DNA of 64,000 nt. It comes from Bradyrhizobium sp. 199. GTDB taxonomy: Bacteria; Pseudomonadota; Alphaproteobacteria; Rhizobiales; Xanthobacteraceae. The first letter of the stretch is position 1; the number at the start of each line of letters is the position of its first letter. The stretch is from the NCBI RefSeq assembly GCF_023073355.1, contig NZ_JADPJI010000002.1:496001-560000 (forward strand). Reading direction: 5' to 3'. Under the pieces are notes generated by a model. That model made no database searches, was not told the origin of the DNA, and saw nothing but the letters and a program-made list of their open reading frames with translations. The translations under genes were made by a program, and so were the position numbers. Below are positions 63,316-64,000 of the stretch, one piece after another.

Positions 63316-64000
63316 GCATTGCAATGACCGCCATGATCGATATCGCCGACGCCAGGAAGACCTTTACCATGCACCTGCAGGGCGGCATCCAGCTGCCCGT
63401 CGTCAGCGGCGTGACCTTCCAGGTCAATCCCGGCGAGTGCGTCGTGCTGTCGGGACCGTCAGGCGCCGGAAAATCGTCGATCCTGAAGATGATCTTCGGC
63501 AATTACCGCTGCGATTCCGGCCGCATCGGCATCCACCACCGCGGCGCGCTGATCGATCTTGCCGCCGCCGAGCCGCGCCAGGTGCTCAACGTCCGCCGCT
63601 CGACCATCGGCTATGTCAGCCAGTTCCTGCGGGCGGTGCCGCGCGTGGCCACCGTCGACGTCGTCGCCGAGCCGCTGGTCGCTGCCGGCATGGCCCGCGC
63701 CGACGCAAAGGCCCGCGCCGGCGAGTTGCTGCATCGCCTCAACATCCCTGAGCGGCTCTGGCAGCTTCCGCCCGCGACCTTCTCCGGCGGCGAGCAGCAG
63801 CGGGTCAACATCGCCCGCGGCTTCATCTCGGATCTGCCCATCCTGCTGCTCGACGAACCGACCGCCTCGCTCGATGCCGCCAACCGCACTGTGGTGGTCG
63901 AGCTTGTCGCCGAGAAGAAGCGCCAGGGCGTCGCCATGGTTGCCATTGTCCACGAAGACGAAATCCGCCATCTGATTGCCGACCGTATCGTCGACGTCAC
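63312..64000 (+). CDS. phnL: Phosphonate ABC-type ATPase PhnL, cut by window end
   Basis: The first ~230 residues of PhnL: TFTMHLQGGIQLPVVSGVTF, Walker A GPSGAGKSSI, Q loop region IGYVSQFLRAVPRVATVDV, signature FSGGEQQRVNIARGF and Walker B ILLLDEPTASLDA. Like PhnK it lacks permease partners. It overlaps phnK by 4 bases, and its stop lies beyond the window. Confidence 0.95.
   Translation, partial: MSIAMTAMIDIADARKTFTMHLQGGIQLPVVSGVTFQVNPGECVVLSGPSGAGKSSILKMIFGNYRCDSGRIGIHHRGALIDLAAAEPRQVLNVRRSTIGYVSQFLRAVPRVATVDVVAEPLVAAGMARADAKARAGELLHRLNIPERLWQLPPATFSGGEQQRVNIARGFISDLPILLLDEPTASLDAANRTVVVELVAEKKRQGVAMVAIVHEDEIRHLIADRIVDV

Overview
The window reads as a chromosomal segment of an alphaproteobacterium close to Bradyrhizobium. 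The support is the high GC content, the block rpmH-rnpA-yidC-engB-argB in one transcription direction, several kinds of long imperfect palindromic intergenic repeats of the sort that litter Bradyrhizobium chromosomes, and many protein families typical of that group (DUF1036, DUF1236, DUF423, DUF1045 beside phn genes). Genus assignment is an inference from these traits, not from a database search. I found no complete insertion sequence, prophage or CRISPR array.

Layout. 1-5.7 kb (minus strand): a housekeeping operon running rpmH, rnpA, yidC, engB, DUF423, argB and a DUF1036 protein cut by the window edge, with a good sigma-70 promoter before rpmH. 5.9-9.4 kb: an orphan histidine kinase, tRNA-Arg(ACG), queD, a PhyH-type dioxygenase and a small membrane protein. 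9.8-11.5 kb: a SAM methyltransferase, a gutted zinc dehydrogenase pseudogene and a lipoprotein. 11.8-16.8 kb: a three-gene polysaccharide unit (Wzz-like chain-length protein with a degenerate kinase domain, GH5 glycanase, Wzy-like membrane protein). 16.8-20.5 kb: small secreted or membrane proteins of unknown function, three of them Ser/Gly/Thr-rich, with four promoter-like sites of the EcfG (general stress) type. 20.6-25.3 kb: an LLM flavin oxidoreductase followed by a gene-poor, AT-richer stretch with a frameshifted RidA gene and two unknown genes.

25.3-30.0 kb: a Crp-type regulator with DUF1330, crotonase and NTF2-like genes, an FMN-binding protein, and an Rrf2 regulator with a methyltransferase. 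30.4-34.2 kb: a di-haem peroxidase, a cupredoxin and a chemoreceptor in a row, then a small ABM-like protein. 34.2-40.2 kb: YgiQ radical SAM protein, two small ORFs, and a GntR regulator with an FAD-linked 2-hydroxyacid oxidase facing a DapA-like aldolase. 40.4-43.9 kb: a siderophore receptor and a PepSY membrane protein behind an iron-control-like motif. 44-51.8 kb: a decayed DUF1963 gene, a triple-rhodanese protein, serA, a tannase-family esterase, MarR plus crotonase, a chemoreceptor fragment and a second DapA-like protein lacking the usual Tyr.

52-64 kb is a carbon-phosphorus lyase locus: phnCDEE (uptake), phnF (repressor), phnGHIJKL (core lyase, phnL cut by the window edge) and, divergently, a hexapeptide acyltransferase, phnM and a DUF1045 2H-type phosphoesterase. 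Two strong Pho-box-like sites and an almost perfect palindrome between phnF and phnG indicate control by phosphate starvation plus PhnF. The transporter brings phosphonates in, PhnGHI with PhnM and PhnJ convert them through ribose phosphonates, and the DUF1045 protein may take over the cyclic-phosphate step normally done by PhnP, which is not visible here.
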